From JBAZOO01 sp041648735 (lineage in GTDB: Bacteria; Verrucomicrobiota; Lentisphaeria; Oligosphaerales; CAITYL01), in the NCBI GenBank assembly GCA_041648735.1, contig JBAZOO010000015.1, positions 1 through 64,000 of the forward strand: a stretch of 64,000 nucleotides of DNA, read 5' to 3'. This document shows, piece after piece, positions 1-9,890 of the stretch; the stretch's first letter is position 1; the number at the start of each line of letters is the position of its first letter. The notes under the pieces were generated by a model. That model was not told the DNA's origin, did not search any database, and was given only the letters and a program-made list of their open reading frames with translations. The translations under genes were made by a program, and so were the position numbers.

Positions 1-1176
1 CCCACCCTCTTCCGCCACCTCGCCAACGGCGCCCGCAACCTCGGCGGCGAACTCCGCTGGAGCGCCACCCCCGAGGAAATCCGCTTCCTCAACCGCCTCA
101 CCCGCGCCGGCCGCCGCGCCACCCCCGCCCTCGTCCGCCTCGGCCTCACCCCCAACGCCCGCTACGGCGACAGCCTCCCCGCCACCGTCGCCGCCGAAGG
201 CGAAAAACTGCTCGCCGCCACCCTCGCCACCGCCGCCGCCCTCGACGCCCTCGACGCCGAAACCGCCCACCCGCTCGACCTCTACCCCTGGGACGACTTC
301 GCCGGCGGCACCCCCCGCAAACTCCTCTGGAAAGCCTACCTCCGCGCCGGCAAGGACCTCGCCCACGGCCCCTTGACGGACTCCGCAACGGCGGCCGCCG
401 CCGACGGCTTCCCCGGCGCCGACGAAGAGGAGAGCTGGCTGGCGGACTCCGCAACAACGGCCGAACCGCCCCCGCCACCCCCGCGCCGGCTGCCGCTACC
501 CGAACCAGTGCGCGAAACCGAAACCGTCCTCGCCTGGGCCACCCTCCTCCCAGCCGCCGCCTGGCAGCCCGACGCCACCCTCGCCCGCGGCCTCCTCCGC
601 GACCGCTTCCTGGACGATCCCGCGGAGGCCGACCGCTTCGCGGGCCACGCCGCGCTCCTGCGCCTGCCCCATTGCGCCGGCCTCGCCCGGCTCGCCTACG
701 AACGCTGGCGCCAGCCCGGCGCCCAGCCCGCCGCGGCCCCCGCCGCCGGCCCGGCCCTGCCACCGCCGGAACAGTGGCTCTGGCTCGTGCGGACTCCGCA
801 ACTCCCCGAATCCGGCTGGCGCCGCCTCGAAGCCTGGCTCAAGGAACGCAAGGCCAAATTCCAGACCCGGCGCGACGGCACCACCCGCCGCCAGCTCGTC
901 GCCAAGAACTTCCATGCCAAGCTCGGCCTGCTCCTGCTCGCCCAGGACAGCGCCAGCGGCGCCGCCTGGGCCATCTGCGGCACCCCCGCCGCCGCCGCCC
1001 CCTTCCTGGCCGAGTTCGCCACCGCCGCCGGCGCGCCGCCCACCGCCGAGGGCCTCTTCCGCCGCGCCCCCGGCCGCTGCCTGGCCTGCGGCGCCGAACC
1101 GCTGCTGGAATCGCTGGCCGAGGCCCCCGCCGCCGCCCCAGCCCCCTTCTGCCCCGCCTGCTCCCGCCCCGATTGA
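1..1176 (+). CDS. Hypothetical protein, 5' end outside the window
   Basis: The frame is open from the first base, so the N-terminus is missing; 391 codons are visible. I do not recognise the family. Visible parts are an Ala/Arg/Leu-rich helical N-terminal region, a low-complexity acidic and proline-rich linker at about residues 126-165, and a more structured C-terminal half. It ends with two CxxC pairs (Cys360/Cys363 and Cys384/Cys387) that look like a small zinc ribbon. Three copies or near-copies of the recurrent GCGGACTCCGCA motif lie within it. The coding call rests on the long open frame and extreme third-position GC. No function is proposed. Confidence 0.7.
   Translation, partial: PTLFRHLANGARNLGGELRWSATPEEIRFLNRLTRAGRRATPALVRLGLTPNARYGDSLPATVAAEGEKLLAATLATAAALDALDAETAHPLDLYPWDDFAGGTPRKLLWKAYLRAGKDLAHGPLTDSATAAAADGFPGADEEESWLADSATTAEPPPPPPRRLPLPEPVRETETVLAWATLLPAAAWQPDATLARGLLRDRFLDDPAEADRFAGHAALLRLPHCAGLARLAYERWRQPGAQPAAAPAAGPALPPPEQWLWLVRTPQLPESGWRRLEAWLKERKAKFQTRRDGTTRRQLVAKNFHAKLGLLLLAQDSASGAAWAICGTPAAAAPFLAEFATAAGAPPTAEGLFRRAPGRCLACGAEPLLESLAEAPAAAPAPFCPACSRPD
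442..453. repeat. GCGGACTCCGCA motif
   Basis: In frame, encodes ADSA in the first gene. A near-copy (ACGGACTCCGCA, encoding TDSA) lies at 376-387. Confidence 0.8.
788..800. repeat. TGCGGACTCCGCA motif
   Basis: Third copy in the first gene, encoding RTPQ. Confidence 0.8.
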
Positions 1177-1307
1177 CCCCGCAACCCCAGCCTGCCACCG
1201 GCGTGCCGGCCAAAAATGGTGAATCACCTTCCCCAAGCCCAATCACCAATCCAATCACCGGCACCCCTGGGATCGCCGCGCCCCAGCTTGACGGCGAGCC
1301 CCCCCCC

Positions 1308-1329
1308 GCTGGAGTTCACGCTTCAGTGT
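1308..1329 (+). repeat. Dispersed repeat A (GGAGTTCACGCTTCAG)
   Basis: The sequence CCCCCGCTGGAGTTCACGCT and the bases after it match 61628-61652 with a single change (T for C). There the element also has an inverted partner. It is intergenic in both places. Confidence 0.7.
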
Positions 1330-1335
1330 TGGACC

Positions 1336-1376
1336 TGACGTCCAGCCAAAAAACTCGCCGGGCGGAAGATGTGCGG
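1336..1376 (+). repeat. Dispersed repeat B (GTCCAGCCAAAAAA...)
   Basis: This copy reads GTCCAGCCAAAAAA, two differing bases, then CGCCGGGCGGAAGATG. The same string occurs at 62705-62738 just upstream of a dead IS91-type transposase. The A-tract after it (AAAAGCCGCCAAAAA, from about 1392) recurs at about 6634-6650 after the phosphatase gene. Confidence 0.7.
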
Positions 1377-1504
1377 CTTGGGGACAAGGTGAAAAGCCGC
1401 CAAAAAAACAGCCCCCGCTGAAGCCATCTCCGGCAGATTGCGGAATGACGCCCTTCCACCCATGATCCATGGCTGACGGTTTCTTTTGAAAGGATGGAAC
1501 TCTG

Positions 1505-3091
1505 ATGGCGAAAACTGGCAGGCGGCAGGCGGCATTCACCGGCGTTGTGAATGGTCCGGCAAAGGGGTTCGCGCGCAAAATCCGCGGCTGGCTGCTGGCG
1601 GGAACGCTCGCGGCCGCGACGGCATTCCCCGCCTTCGGGGCCGGTGAAGAAACCGACGGGCTCGCGGCGATCAAGGCCCTGGCCGTCGAAAACGGCAAAA
1701 TCACCTTCCTGGAGCACTACGATGCCGCGCCCATGGGGGTGCCCAAGGGAAAACCGCTTGCCAACCTCCAGCCGCGAACCATGGTGAAGCTCGTCCTCAA
1801 CCCTGCCAAGGGCTCCAACATCCATGTCGAAGTGTGGCTGCCGGATGCGGGGAAATGGAACGGCAAATTCCTCGGCCTCGGCAACGGCGGCGCGGCGGGA
1901 AGCATCAACCCCGGCGGTCTGGCGGGGGCGTGTGCCGGCGGCTACGCGGTCGCGACGACCGACATGGGGACGGCGCCGAACGCGGATTCCGGAATCGGCA
2001 ACCCGGAGGTCTGGAAGGATTTCGGGTTCCGCGCCACGCACCTCATGACCGTGGTCGGGAAACAGATCGCCACGGCGTATTACGGCAAGGCCCCGGAGTA
2101 TTCCTACTTCAACGGCGGCTCGACCGGCGGCCAGCAGGCGCTCCAGGAAGCGCAGCGGTACCCCGAGGACTATGACGGCATCGTCGCCAACATCCCGGCG
2201 CACTGCCGCACCCCGCTCCATGCCTATTTCCTGTGGAACGACCAGATCCTCCGCAAATGCCCGTTCACCGAGTCCCAGCAGAAGAACATCATTCTTGCCG
2301 GCAACGAATACATGGCGGCCCGCGAAGTGCCGCAGACCGCCGGCAAGCTCGTCTCCGACCCGCGCTGCGACCAGAACGACATCAAGGCAGTCATCAAGCT
2401 CGCCAGGGAAAAGGATCCGACCCTGACGGACGCCCATGCGGAGGCGCTCCGGAAACTCTTCGACGGCCCCAGGCACGCGGTCACCGGCGAACGCATCTTC
2501 GGCGGCATCCCGTTCGGCAGTTCCTTCAACATCGCGCACGGCCACCTCTATCTCTTCAAATGGGTGTTCGGCGCGGACAAGGACCTGGCGGCCATCGCTT
2601 TCGGCAAGGACATCGACACCTACACCGCCGCGCTCGGACCGTATCTCAACGCGGAGAATCCCGACTTGAGCCGCTTTGAAAAGCGCGGCGGCAAGCTGAT
2701 CATGATCTCCGGTTCCGCCGACTCGTGCGTGCCCTACCACGCCTCGCTCGACTATTATGAACGCGTGGCCGAGCATTTCGGCTCCCTGGAAAAGGTCAGG
2801 TCATTTCTGCGGTTCTACATCATCCCCGGCATGAGCCATGGCCCCGGCCCCGGCATCAACAAGCTGCCGGACTGGCTTGAGCTTGTGGCCGCCTGGCGCG
2901 AGAAGGGCACGGCGCCGGACAAGATCCAGGGACAGCGTGTGGCCGACGGCAAGACCGAGCTGGACCTCCCCCTCTATCCGTACCCGACGAAGACCGCCTG
3001 GACCGCCGAAACCGGGTTCAAGCCCGTCGCCGGACCGCGCGGCGGCGTCGCCCGCGTCGCGGCGCGCTTCCGCCCCCCGGCCGCGGAATGA
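1505..3091 (+). CDS. Secreted tannase/feruloyl esterase family hydrolase
   Basis: The 528-residue protein belongs by motif to the tannase and feruloyl esterase family (alpha/beta hydrolases that cleave ester bonds in gallates or feruloylated polysaccharides). A basic N-terminus and hydrophobic stretch (about residues 28-44) followed by AFGA suggest Sec export. The nucleophile elbow is NGGSTGG with Ser206; the acid is Asp406 in GSADSCVP; the base is His445 in GMSHGPG. Characterised fungal and bacterial members have Cys before the Ser and after the His (the CS-D-HC disulfide); both positions are Gly here. AAGGATGG lies about 9 bases before the ATG. It stands alone between unrelated genes. Substrate is unknown. 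Confidence 0.85.
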   Translation: MAKTGRRQAAFTGVVNGPAKGFARKIRGWLLAGTLAAATAFPAFGAGEETDGLAAIKALAVENGKITFLEHYDAAPMGVPKGKPLANLQPRTMVKLVLNPAKGSNIHVEVWLPDAGKWNGKFLGLGNGGAAGSINPGGLAGACAGGYAVATTDMGTAPNADSGIGNPEVWKDFGFRATHLMTVVGKQIATAYYGKAPEYSYFNGGSTGGQQALQEAQRYPEDYDGIVANIPAHCRTPLHAYFLWNDQILRKCPFTESQQKNIILAGNEYMAAREVPQTAGKLVSDPRCDQNDIKAVIKLAREKDPTLTDAHAEALRKLFDGPRHAVTGERIFGGIPFGSSFNIAHGHLYLFKWVFGADKDLAAIAFGKDIDTYTAALGPYLNAENPDLSRFEKRGGKLIMISGSADSCVPYHASLDYYERVAEHFGSLEKVRSFLRFYIIPGMSHGPGPGINKLPDWLELVAAWREKGTAPDKIQGQRVADGKTELDLPLYPYPTKTAWTAETGFKPVAGPRGGVARVAARFRPPAAE

Positions 3092-3229
3092 CTGGACTGA
3101 TTTGAATCGGCTGTTTTTGCCGGTGCCCCATCTTGCATTTCCTTATGGCCTGGCAATGGGCTGGCCAACAGTCACGGACTGAATTTCATTGATGGGCAAT
3201 TGCTGGCGCACGGCTGGAAACCGCCCCCG

Positions 3230-3258
3230 CCCCGCCTCCCGCCCCGATTGACCCCGCC
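3230..3258 (+). repeat. Partial duplicate of the 3' end of the first gene
   Basis: CCCCGCC, then CCCGCCCCGATTGACCCCGC, matches 1154-1184 (stop codon of the first gene included) except for a 3-base gap. The duplicate lies on the other side of the esterase gene, so the esterase is bracketed by a direct repeat. No gene was seen in the 3092-3312 spacer around it. Confidence 0.6.
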
Positions 3259-3312
3259 GCCCAGGCAATCCTGGCCGCCCGGATCCATCAGCGCCTGGGC
3301 ACCACTGGAATT

Positions 3313-3696
3313 TCAGCTCGGAGCAGCCAATGAGGCCTCGTATTCTTTGATCATGCCGTAGGTATTGATCGGAGGAATGATGAGCACCGGAAACGGCAAG
3401 CGATTGGTCATATTGGAAATGAATTCCCGCAAATAGGGGATGACATGGGCCAAGGCCATGGCATTGGAAAAGTCGGCCCATGGCAATGGTGAATCCCCCA
3501 GCCGCTCATATTGCACCCGATATTCACAGGTTAAATGCAACGACGGATTGGGTACACCATGCATCAAATCAAACTCGGCGGCAAGCACCATGTAGTTTTG
3601 ATCTTCGGTTGGATCCAAAAAGAGCCATGGCCAAAAAAGTTTCATCTCCAGTTCTTGGAGGAAGCAATTCGGGGTAATAACGTCGCGTCGCCTCAA
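3313..3696 (-). CDS. SecB-like chaperone-fold protein
   Basis: The C-terminal half (PYLREFISNMTNR, then PFPVLIIPPIN) closely resembles the helix and strand of SecB, where E. coli has [23 protein letters not shown]. Strand-like segments before it (CFLQELEMKLF, NYMVLAAEFDL, SLHLTCEYRVQY) fit the SecB fold, so I infer a SecB-like export chaperone or a chaperone of the toxin-antitoxin-chaperone type. The frame opens with TTG at 3696 just after a stop; an ATG at 3645 would cut into the first strand. It overlaps the upstream small frame (3569-3925) by 128 bases, which suggests a frameshift or an overlapping pair. It is the last gene of the dgt unit. Base composition is less GC-rich than its neighbours. 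Confidence 0.6.
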   Translation of the reverse strand: MRRRDVITPNCFLQELEMKLFWPWLFLDPTEDQNYMVLAAEFDLMHGVPNPSLHLTCEYRVQYERLGDSPLPWADFSNAMALAHVIPYLREFISNMTNRLPFPVLIIPPINTYGMIKEYEASLAAPS

Positions 3697-3925
3697 GCGT
3701 TACCACCATTGGCAGGATATAATGATCTTCACCCTCCAGCTCCTCGCGGAAGGAACGGATGAACTCTTCCACTTCCCCCGCCAGTTCCGTGGGGACAGCA
3801 TAGACTTCGGCGCAAATCACATAAGGATCGTCCTGACTCTGGACTGCTTTCGCCGGAAAGCCAGGAAAGCGCTTTGCCAACCGTTCTTCAACGGCAGCTT
3901 GAATGCGGTCAAAATCATTTTTCAT
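3569..3925 (-). CDS. Small hypothetical protein upstream of the SecB-like frame
   Basis: The frame has 118 codons and begins 10 bases after the dgt stop, so co-transcription is likely. The first 80 or so residues look like a genuine small alpha/beta protein (acidic, amphipathic: VEEFIRSFREELEG, then a strand YILPMVVTLEAT). The last 40 (RRSKLHGACRRV type) look like an out-of-frame translation of the SecB-like gene. Two readings are possible: a complete 118-residue partner protein, or the N-terminal part of a longer protein joined to the SecB-like domain through a frameshift near 3680. I do not recognise the family. Confidence 0.5.
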   Translation of the reverse strand: MKNDFDRIQAAVEERLAKRFPGFPAKAVQSQDDPYVICAEVYAVPTELAGEVEEFIRSFREELEGEDHYILPMVVTLEATRRYYPELLPPRTGDETFLAMALFGSNRRSKLHGACRRV

Positions 3926-3935
3926 AATGCCACGC

Positions 3936-5315
3936 TCACTCGCCGGGGAGGGAGATGCCGGTCAGCCGTTTGAACAGGGAGACGGCGTAGCGGTCGGTCA
4001 TGCCAGAGACGAAATCGGTGACGGCCAGGGTGCGGGCGTACTGGCTCGAAGTTGCGATCTCCGCAACGGCGAAGAACTGGGACGGCAGCAGCTTCAGCGT
4101 GCGATCCGTCTTGAGCCGCACCTTGCCCCCCGAACGGCGTGCCGCGGCCAGGTCGTCCAACGCCGCCAGGAACAGCTCGATCAGCCGCCCCAGGACACTG
4201 AAGCCGGCAACCTCGATCTCCAGGACCTGCCGGGCCGGATAGACCTTCGCCAGCGCGGTCTCGAAGAGCCGGGCAAAGGCGGGCGCGACGGCGATGCCCT
4301 CGACCAGCGCCTCGTCATGCCCCCCGGAGAGCAAGGCGTCGTGGTGCTCGACAAAGGCCGCGGCGACCTGTTCGACCAGCGAGCCGATCGCCCGGGCCCG
4401 GAGCAGCTCGACGCGCGCCGCGCCGCGGCGGCCGCCGCAGTCGCGCCGGGCGGGCTCGGCGATCACGGCGGCCAGCAGCTCCGCAACCTCCTCCTCGGCC
4501 AGCAGTTTCAGGCGGAAGCCGTCTTCGAGGTCGGCAACGTGGTAGCAGATGTCGTCCGCCGCCTCGACGAGGAAGGCGAGGGGGTGGCGGGCGAAGGCCA
4601 GCCCCGGGCCGGCGCGCCGGAGCAGGCCGAGGCCAGCGGCGACCTCCTGGAACGACGCCTCGTCGGCCGCGAAAAAGCCGTGCTTCTTCATGCTCTTGCC
4701 GGTGCCGGCCGGCGGTTCCGTGCCGGCGCCGCGGGGATATTTCATGAACGCGCCGAGGGTCGGCAAGGTGAGCTGCATGCCGCCGGGGTTCTCCCCATGC
4801 TGCAGCCGGGTGAGGACGCGGAAGCCTTGGGCGTTGCCCTCGAAACCGGCGAAGTCCGCCACCCGCCCGCCCTCGGCCGCAATGCGCGCCAGGACGGCCT
4901 GGCCAGCGGGCTCGTGGTTGAACCAATGGGCGATGGCGCTCTCGCCGGTGTGGCCGAACGGCGGGTTGCCGATGTCATGCGCCAGGCAGGCCGCGGCGAC
5001 GATGGCGCCGAGGTGCGAGGGATGGAACAGCTCCGCCAGTTCCGGCCGGCGCCGGAGCAGCTCGGCGGCGGCCATCTCCCCGAGGGAGCGCCCGACGCAG
5101 GAGGCCTCCAGGCTGTGGGTGAGCCGCGTCCGCACGTAGTCGCTCTCGGCCAGGGGGAAGACCTGCGTCTTGTCCTGGAGCCGGCGGAAGGCGGAGGCGA
5201 AGACGATGCGGTCGAAGTCCCGCTGGAAATCGTTGCGGGTCAAATCGGTGGCCGGCCGGTCGCTGCTCCGCCCCAGCCGCCGCCGGGTCAACAACGTCTG
5301 CCAATCCATGCTCAT
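3936..5315 (-). CDS. dgt: dGTPase-like HD-domain triphosphohydrolase
   Basis: This 459-residue enzyme is expected to hydrolyse dNTPs (dGTP) to the deoxynucleoside and triphosphate, limiting dNTP pools in the cytoplasm. The HD-domain metal ligands are visible: His67 in RLTHSLE and His113-Asp114 in CLAHDIGNPPFGHTGE, the signature of the dGTPase family. A dGTPase-type N-terminus (RNDFQRDFDRIVFASAFRRL) precedes it. I chose the ATG at 5315 because AGGAGA lies five bases upstream; an upstream in-frame start at 5354 has no such site. It is divergent from eda and followed within 10 bases by two small genes. Confidence 0.9.
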   Translation of the reverse strand: MSMDWQTLLTRRRLGRSSDRPATDLTRNDFQRDFDRIVFASAFRRLQDKTQVFPLAESDYVRTRLTHSLEASCVGRSLGEMAAAELLRRRPELAELFHPSHLGAIVAAACLAHDIGNPPFGHTGESAIAHWFNHEPAGQAVLARIAAEGGRVADFAGFEGNAQGFRVLTRLQHGENPGGMQLTLPTLGAFMKYPRGAGTEPPAGTGKSMKKHGFFAADEASFQEVAAGLGLLRRAGPGLAFARHPLAFLVEAADDICYHVADLEDGFRLKLLAEEEVAELLAAVIAEPARRDCGGRRGAARVELLRARAIGSLVEQVAAAFVEHHDALLSGGHDEALVEGIAVAPAFARLFETALAKVYPARQVLEIEVAGFSVLGRLIELFLAALDDLAAARRSGGKVRLKTDRTLKLLPSQFFAVAEIATSSQYARTLAVTDFVSGMTDRYAVSLFKRLTGISLPGE

Positions 5316-5380
5316 GCGCGTCTCCTGGTGGTGACGGGGAACGTACTCGCCCATGGGCGATCCGCCAACCGCCCCCGGCT

Positions 5381-5409
5381 TTGGCGGACCGGCAAGCCGG
5401 CGCTACATT
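5381..5409 (+). promoter_or_regulatory. Promoter of eda
   Basis: TTGGCG and TACATT are separated by 17 bases, about 47 bases before the eda start. The spacer contains the palindrome CCGGCAAGCCGG. Confidence 0.55.
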
Positions 5410-5455
5410 CCCCGGCGCCCCATCCCCACACCGCCCGAAAGAGAAGGCGATTTCC

Positions 5456-6082
5456 ATGGACATCAAAGCCGAACTCAAGAAGCTGCGCGTGGTGCCGGTG
5501 ATCAAGCTCGATGACGCCGCCCACGCCGCACCGCTCGCCGCCGCCCTCAAGGACGGGGGGCTGCCCTGCATGGAAATCACCTTCCGCACCGCCGCCGCGC
5601 CCGAGGCGATCAAGCGCGCCGCCGCCGTGCCCGGCCTGCTCGTCGGCGCCGGCACCGTGCTCACCGCCGCCCAGGTCCGGCAGGCGCTCGACTGCGGCGC
5701 CCGCTTCATCGTCAGCCCCGGCTTCAGCCCCAAGGTGGTCGAGGCCTGCCTCGCCGCCAAGGTGCCGGTCTTCCCCGGCGTCTGCACGCCGACGGAAATC
5801 CAGATGGCCCTGGACTATGGGCTGGAGGTGCTCAAGTTCTTCCCCGCGGAGAACTACGGCGGGGTGAAGACGCTCAAGGCCCTCGGCGCCGTCTACGGCG
5901 GCGTCCAGTTCGTCCCCACCGGCGGCATCGAACCGCACAACCTGCTGGACTACCTGCGGATTCCGCAAGTCCTCGCCTGCGGCGGCTCCTGGCTGGTCAA
6001 GGCCGAACTGGTCAACGCGGGCAAGTTCGCCGAGATCGCCAAGCTCGCCGGCGCGGCCGTCGCCCTCGCCGCCCAGGCCTGA
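5456..6082 (+). CDS. eda: 2-dehydro-3-deoxyphosphogluconate (KDPG) aldolase
   Basis: The 208-residue class I aldolase cleaves KDPG to pyruvate and glyceraldehyde 3-phosphate (Entner-Doudoroff and hexuronate breakdown). The Schiff-base lysine is Lys127 in VLKFFPAE and the general acid/base is Glu40 in CMEITFRT; the phosphate loop GGI lies near residue 160. Length matches the family. I chose the ATG at 5456 over an upstream in-frame start because it begins at the conserved core and has GAGAAGG nearby. No edd or uronate genes are next to it. One near-copy of the recurrent palindrome (TGCGGATTCCGCA) lies at 5955. Confidence 0.95.
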   Translation: MDIKAELKKLRVVPVIKLDDAAHAAPLAAALKDGGLPCMEITFRTAAAPEAIKRAAAVPGLLVGAGTVLTAAQVRQALDCGARFIVSPGFSPKVVEACLAAKVPVFPGVCTPTEIQMALDYGLEVLKFFPAENYGGVKTLKALGAVYGGVQFVPTGGIEPHNLLDYLRIPQVLACGGSWLVKAELVNAGKFAEIAKLAGAAVALAAQA

Positions 6083-6107
6083 CCGGCCGGCGTCCCGGAG
6101 ACCAGCC

Positions 6108-6617
6108 ATGTTCCGCCCCGTCCAGCTCCCCCCTGACGTGCCCGGCCAGCTCTGGCTCCACTCCATGCCGGGGCGCTACGAACCGCTGGCGGAAACCTTG
6201 GCGGAACTGCGCCAGCGCCGCATCGCCCGGCTGGTCTGCCTGGCCGCCCCCGCGGAGCTGGACCGCAAGGCGCCCGAGTATGCCGCGGCGCTGCGGGAGG
6301 GAACCCTGCCCTGCGCCCACAGCCTCTGCGCCATCCCCGACTACGGCATCCCCGCCGATTCCGCCGCCTTCATCAGCCTGGCCAAGGAAATTGCCGGCCG
6401 GCTGCGGCAAGGCGAGGCCGTCCTCGTCCACTGCGGCGCCGGCATTGGCCGCACCGGCATGTTCGCCGCCTGCGCGCTCCTCGCCCTCGGCGTCCCGCTG
6501 GCGGCGGCGCGCCGGGCCGTCGCCAGCGCCGGGGCCGGGGCCGAAACCCCCGAGCAGCACGCCATCGTGGATGCCTTCGCCCACGCCGCCCCGCCGCTGA
6601 CGCCACCCCGCCAGTGA
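6108..6617 (+). CDS. Protein-tyrosine/dual-specificity phosphatase family protein
   Basis: The 169-residue protein carries the Cys-based phosphatase P-loop HCGAGIGRTG (Cys109, Arg115) and an upstream Asp78 in IPDYG placed like the general acid. This supports hydrolysis of phosphotyrosine or a related phosphoester through a cysteinyl-phosphate intermediate. It starts 26 bases after eda with GGAG upstream, so it may be in the same transcript. There is no signal peptide, so it is probably cytoplasmic. The substrate cannot be read from sequence. Confidence 0.85.
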   Translation: MFRPVQLPPDVPGQLWLHSMPGRYEPLAETLAELRQRRIARLVCLAAPAELDRKAPEYAAALREGTLPCAHSLCAIPDYGIPADSAAFISLAKEIAGRLRQGEAVLVHCGAGIGRTGMFAACALLALGVPLAAARRAVASAGAGAETPEQHAIVDAFAHAAPPLTPPRQ

Positions 6618-6672
6618 TGGGCGACACGACCCGAAAAAAGCCGCCAAAAACAAAACCCCCGACGTTTTCCGT

Positions 6673-6702
6673 TTGACGCGTTAAATTGTCCTTCCCAACA
6701 TA
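6673..6702 (+). promoter_or_regulatory. Possible promoter of the DAHP synthase gene
   Basis: TTGACG at 6673 is a good -35 element; a weak -10 (AACATA or nearby) follows at 17-18 bases. An A-rich tract just before it could terminate upstream transcription. Confidence 0.35.
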
Positions 6703-6743
6703 CGCCTTCCGCCACCCGCCACCAAGGCCGGCCGCCGCGCCCC

Positions 6744-7793
6744 ATGATCCACACTGACAATCTCAACATCGAGAGCTTCGCGCCCCTCAGCCCGCCCGCC
6801 ACGATCAAGGCGGAACTGCCCCTCACCGACAAGGCCGCCGACACCGTCGTCACCGCCCGCGCCGCCCTGGAAAACATCCTCGCCGGCCGCGACCCGCGCC
6901 TGGCCATCATGGTCGGCCCCTGCTCGATCCATTCCCGCCAGGAAGCCCTCGCCTACGCCGCCCGCCTCCGCCCGCTGGCCCAGGAACTGGCCGACCAAAT
7001 GCTCCTGGTCATGCGCGTCTATTTCGAGAAGCCCCGCACCGTCCTCGGCTGGAAAGGGCTGCTCTACGACCCGGCTCTCTCCGGCAGTTGCGACCTCGAG
7101 GCCGGCCTCCGCCTCGCCCGCCATATCCTGCTCGAAATCAACGAACTGGGAATGCCGGCCGCCACCGAGATCCTCGAACCGGTCATCCCCCAGTACATCA
7201 CCGACCTGATCGCCTGGGGCGCCATCGGCGCCCGCACCACCGAGTCCCAAACCCACCGGCAGATGGCCAGCGGCCTCTCCATGCCCGTCGGCTTCAAGAA
7301 CAGCACCGACGGCTCCGTCCGCAACGCCATCGACGCCATCCGCGCCGCCCAGTCGCCCCATACCTTCGTCGGCATCACCGGCGAAGGCACGGTCGCGGCC
7401 TTCCGCACGCGCGGCAACCCGTTCGGACACCTGATCCTTCGCGGCGGCACCACCGGTCCGAACTACACCTCCGAGCACCTCGCCTTCTGCCGCGAACTGA
7501 TGCGCAAATCCGGGCTTGTGCCCACCATCGTCGTCGATTGCAGCCATGCCAACTCGGGGAGAAACCCGCTGCGGCAACGGGATGCCCTGCTCGACGTCAT
7601 CCGCCAGCACCTGGACGGCGACACCAGCCTGAAGGGCGCCATGCTGGAAAGCAACCTCGAAACCGGCCGGCAGGAGATCCCCGACGATCCCGCCCGACTG
7701 CGCCCGGGCCTCTCGGTCACCGACCCATGCCTGGGCTGGACGGAAACCGAAGCGCTCCTCCGGGAAGCCGCCGCCCTCCTCCGCCGCGCCTAA
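6744..7793 (+). CDS. aroG: 3-deoxy-7-phosphoheptulonate (DAHP) synthase, AroG/AroF class
   Basis: The 349-residue enzyme condenses phosphoenolpyruvate and erythrose 4-phosphate, the first step of aromatic amino-acid synthesis. Class I type alpha motifs are all present: GPCSIHS, MRVYFEKPRT, GWKGL, GARTTESQ, GFKN, VDCSHANS. The length equals that of E. coli AroG/F/H isozymes. Which amino acid inhibits it cannot be decided by eye, so the symbol is by family. It stands alone, without other shikimate-pathway genes nearby. Confidence 0.93.
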   Translation: MIHTDNLNIESFAPLSPPATIKAELPLTDKAADTVVTARAALENILAGRDPRLAIMVGPCSIHSRQEALAYAARLRPLAQELADQMLLVMRVYFEKPRTVLGWKGLLYDPALSGSCDLEAGLRLARHILLEINELGMPAATEILEPVIPQYITDLIAWGAIGARTTESQTHRQMASGLSMPVGFKNSTDGSVRNAIDAIRAAQSPHTFVGITGEGTVAAFRTRGNPFGHLILRGGTTGPNYTSEHLAFCRELMRKSGLVPTIVVDCSHANSGRNPLRQRDALLDVIRQHLDGDTSLKGAMLESNLETGRQEIPDDPARLRPGLSVTDPCLGWTETEALLREAAALLRRA

Positions 7794-7811
7794 CCCCCCC
7801 ACACCACGAAC

Positions 7812-9548
<1,737 letters not shown>

Positions 9549-9567
9549 CCGGCAGGCCGGCACAGCC

Positions 9568-9595
9568 TTGCGCTTTCCCCGCTCCCGGTTACAGT
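9568..9595 (+). promoter_or_regulatory. Promoter of tRNA-Gly
   Basis: TTGCGC and TACAGT are 16 bases apart, with the -10 ending 22 bases before the tRNA. Confidence 0.6.
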
Positions 9596-9617
9596 ACAGC
9601 CGCGCATCCCCCTCCCC

Positions 9618-9691
9618 GCGGGCGTAGCATAGTGGTAATGCGTCAGCCTTCCAAGCTGATGAGACGGGTTCGATTCCCGTCGCCCGCTCCA
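9618..9691 (+). tRNA. tRNA-Gly (anticodon TCC)
   Basis: The acceptor stem GCGGGCG pairs with CGCCCGC, followed by T and an encoded CCA. The T arm is ACGGG-TTCGATT-CCCGT. The anticodon loop is CTTCCAA, giving anticodon TCC. It is 74 bases long with the CCA and is framed by a promoter and a strong terminator, so it is a single-gene transcript. Confidence 0.95.
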
Positions 9692-9702
9692 GCTTTGAGC
9701 AC

Positions 9703-9730
9703 AAACGGCACCCCAGGCGGTGCCGTTTTT
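9703..9730 (+). terminator. Rho-independent terminator of tRNA-Gly
   Basis: A perfect 10-bp stem AAACGGCACC / GGTGCCGTTT with a six-base loop, ending in five T residues. Confidence 0.9.
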
Positions 9731-9890
9731 CCTTGCTGCGCCCAGGCCACTGCCGCCACCCAGGGCAAAGCGCGTGCCAGAAGCCAGAAGCGGGCATTGG
9801 ACGTTTGCGGTTCACGCGCCACATTATGCCTTCCGTCTCTCCAATGCCCACCGTCCCCTCCCGATTGCAACCGCCGAAGGAAATCCACCC

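Larger units (their letters stand above)
1177..1504. other. Intergenic stretch carrying two dispersed repeats
   Basis: No gene is visible in these 328 bases. They hold a copy of the TGGAGTTCACGCTTCAG element and a copy of a GTCCAGCCAAAAAA...GGGCGGAAGATG element, both of which recur at the far end of the window. An A-rich, terminator-like tract follows. No clear promoter for the downstream esterase gene was found. Confidence 0.6.

Noticed and set aside
3313..3925. Calling a toxin-antitoxin-chaperone system outright
   Set aside because: Only the chaperone-like part is recognisable; the partner has no toxin or antitoxin motif, and the overlap may be a frameshift.
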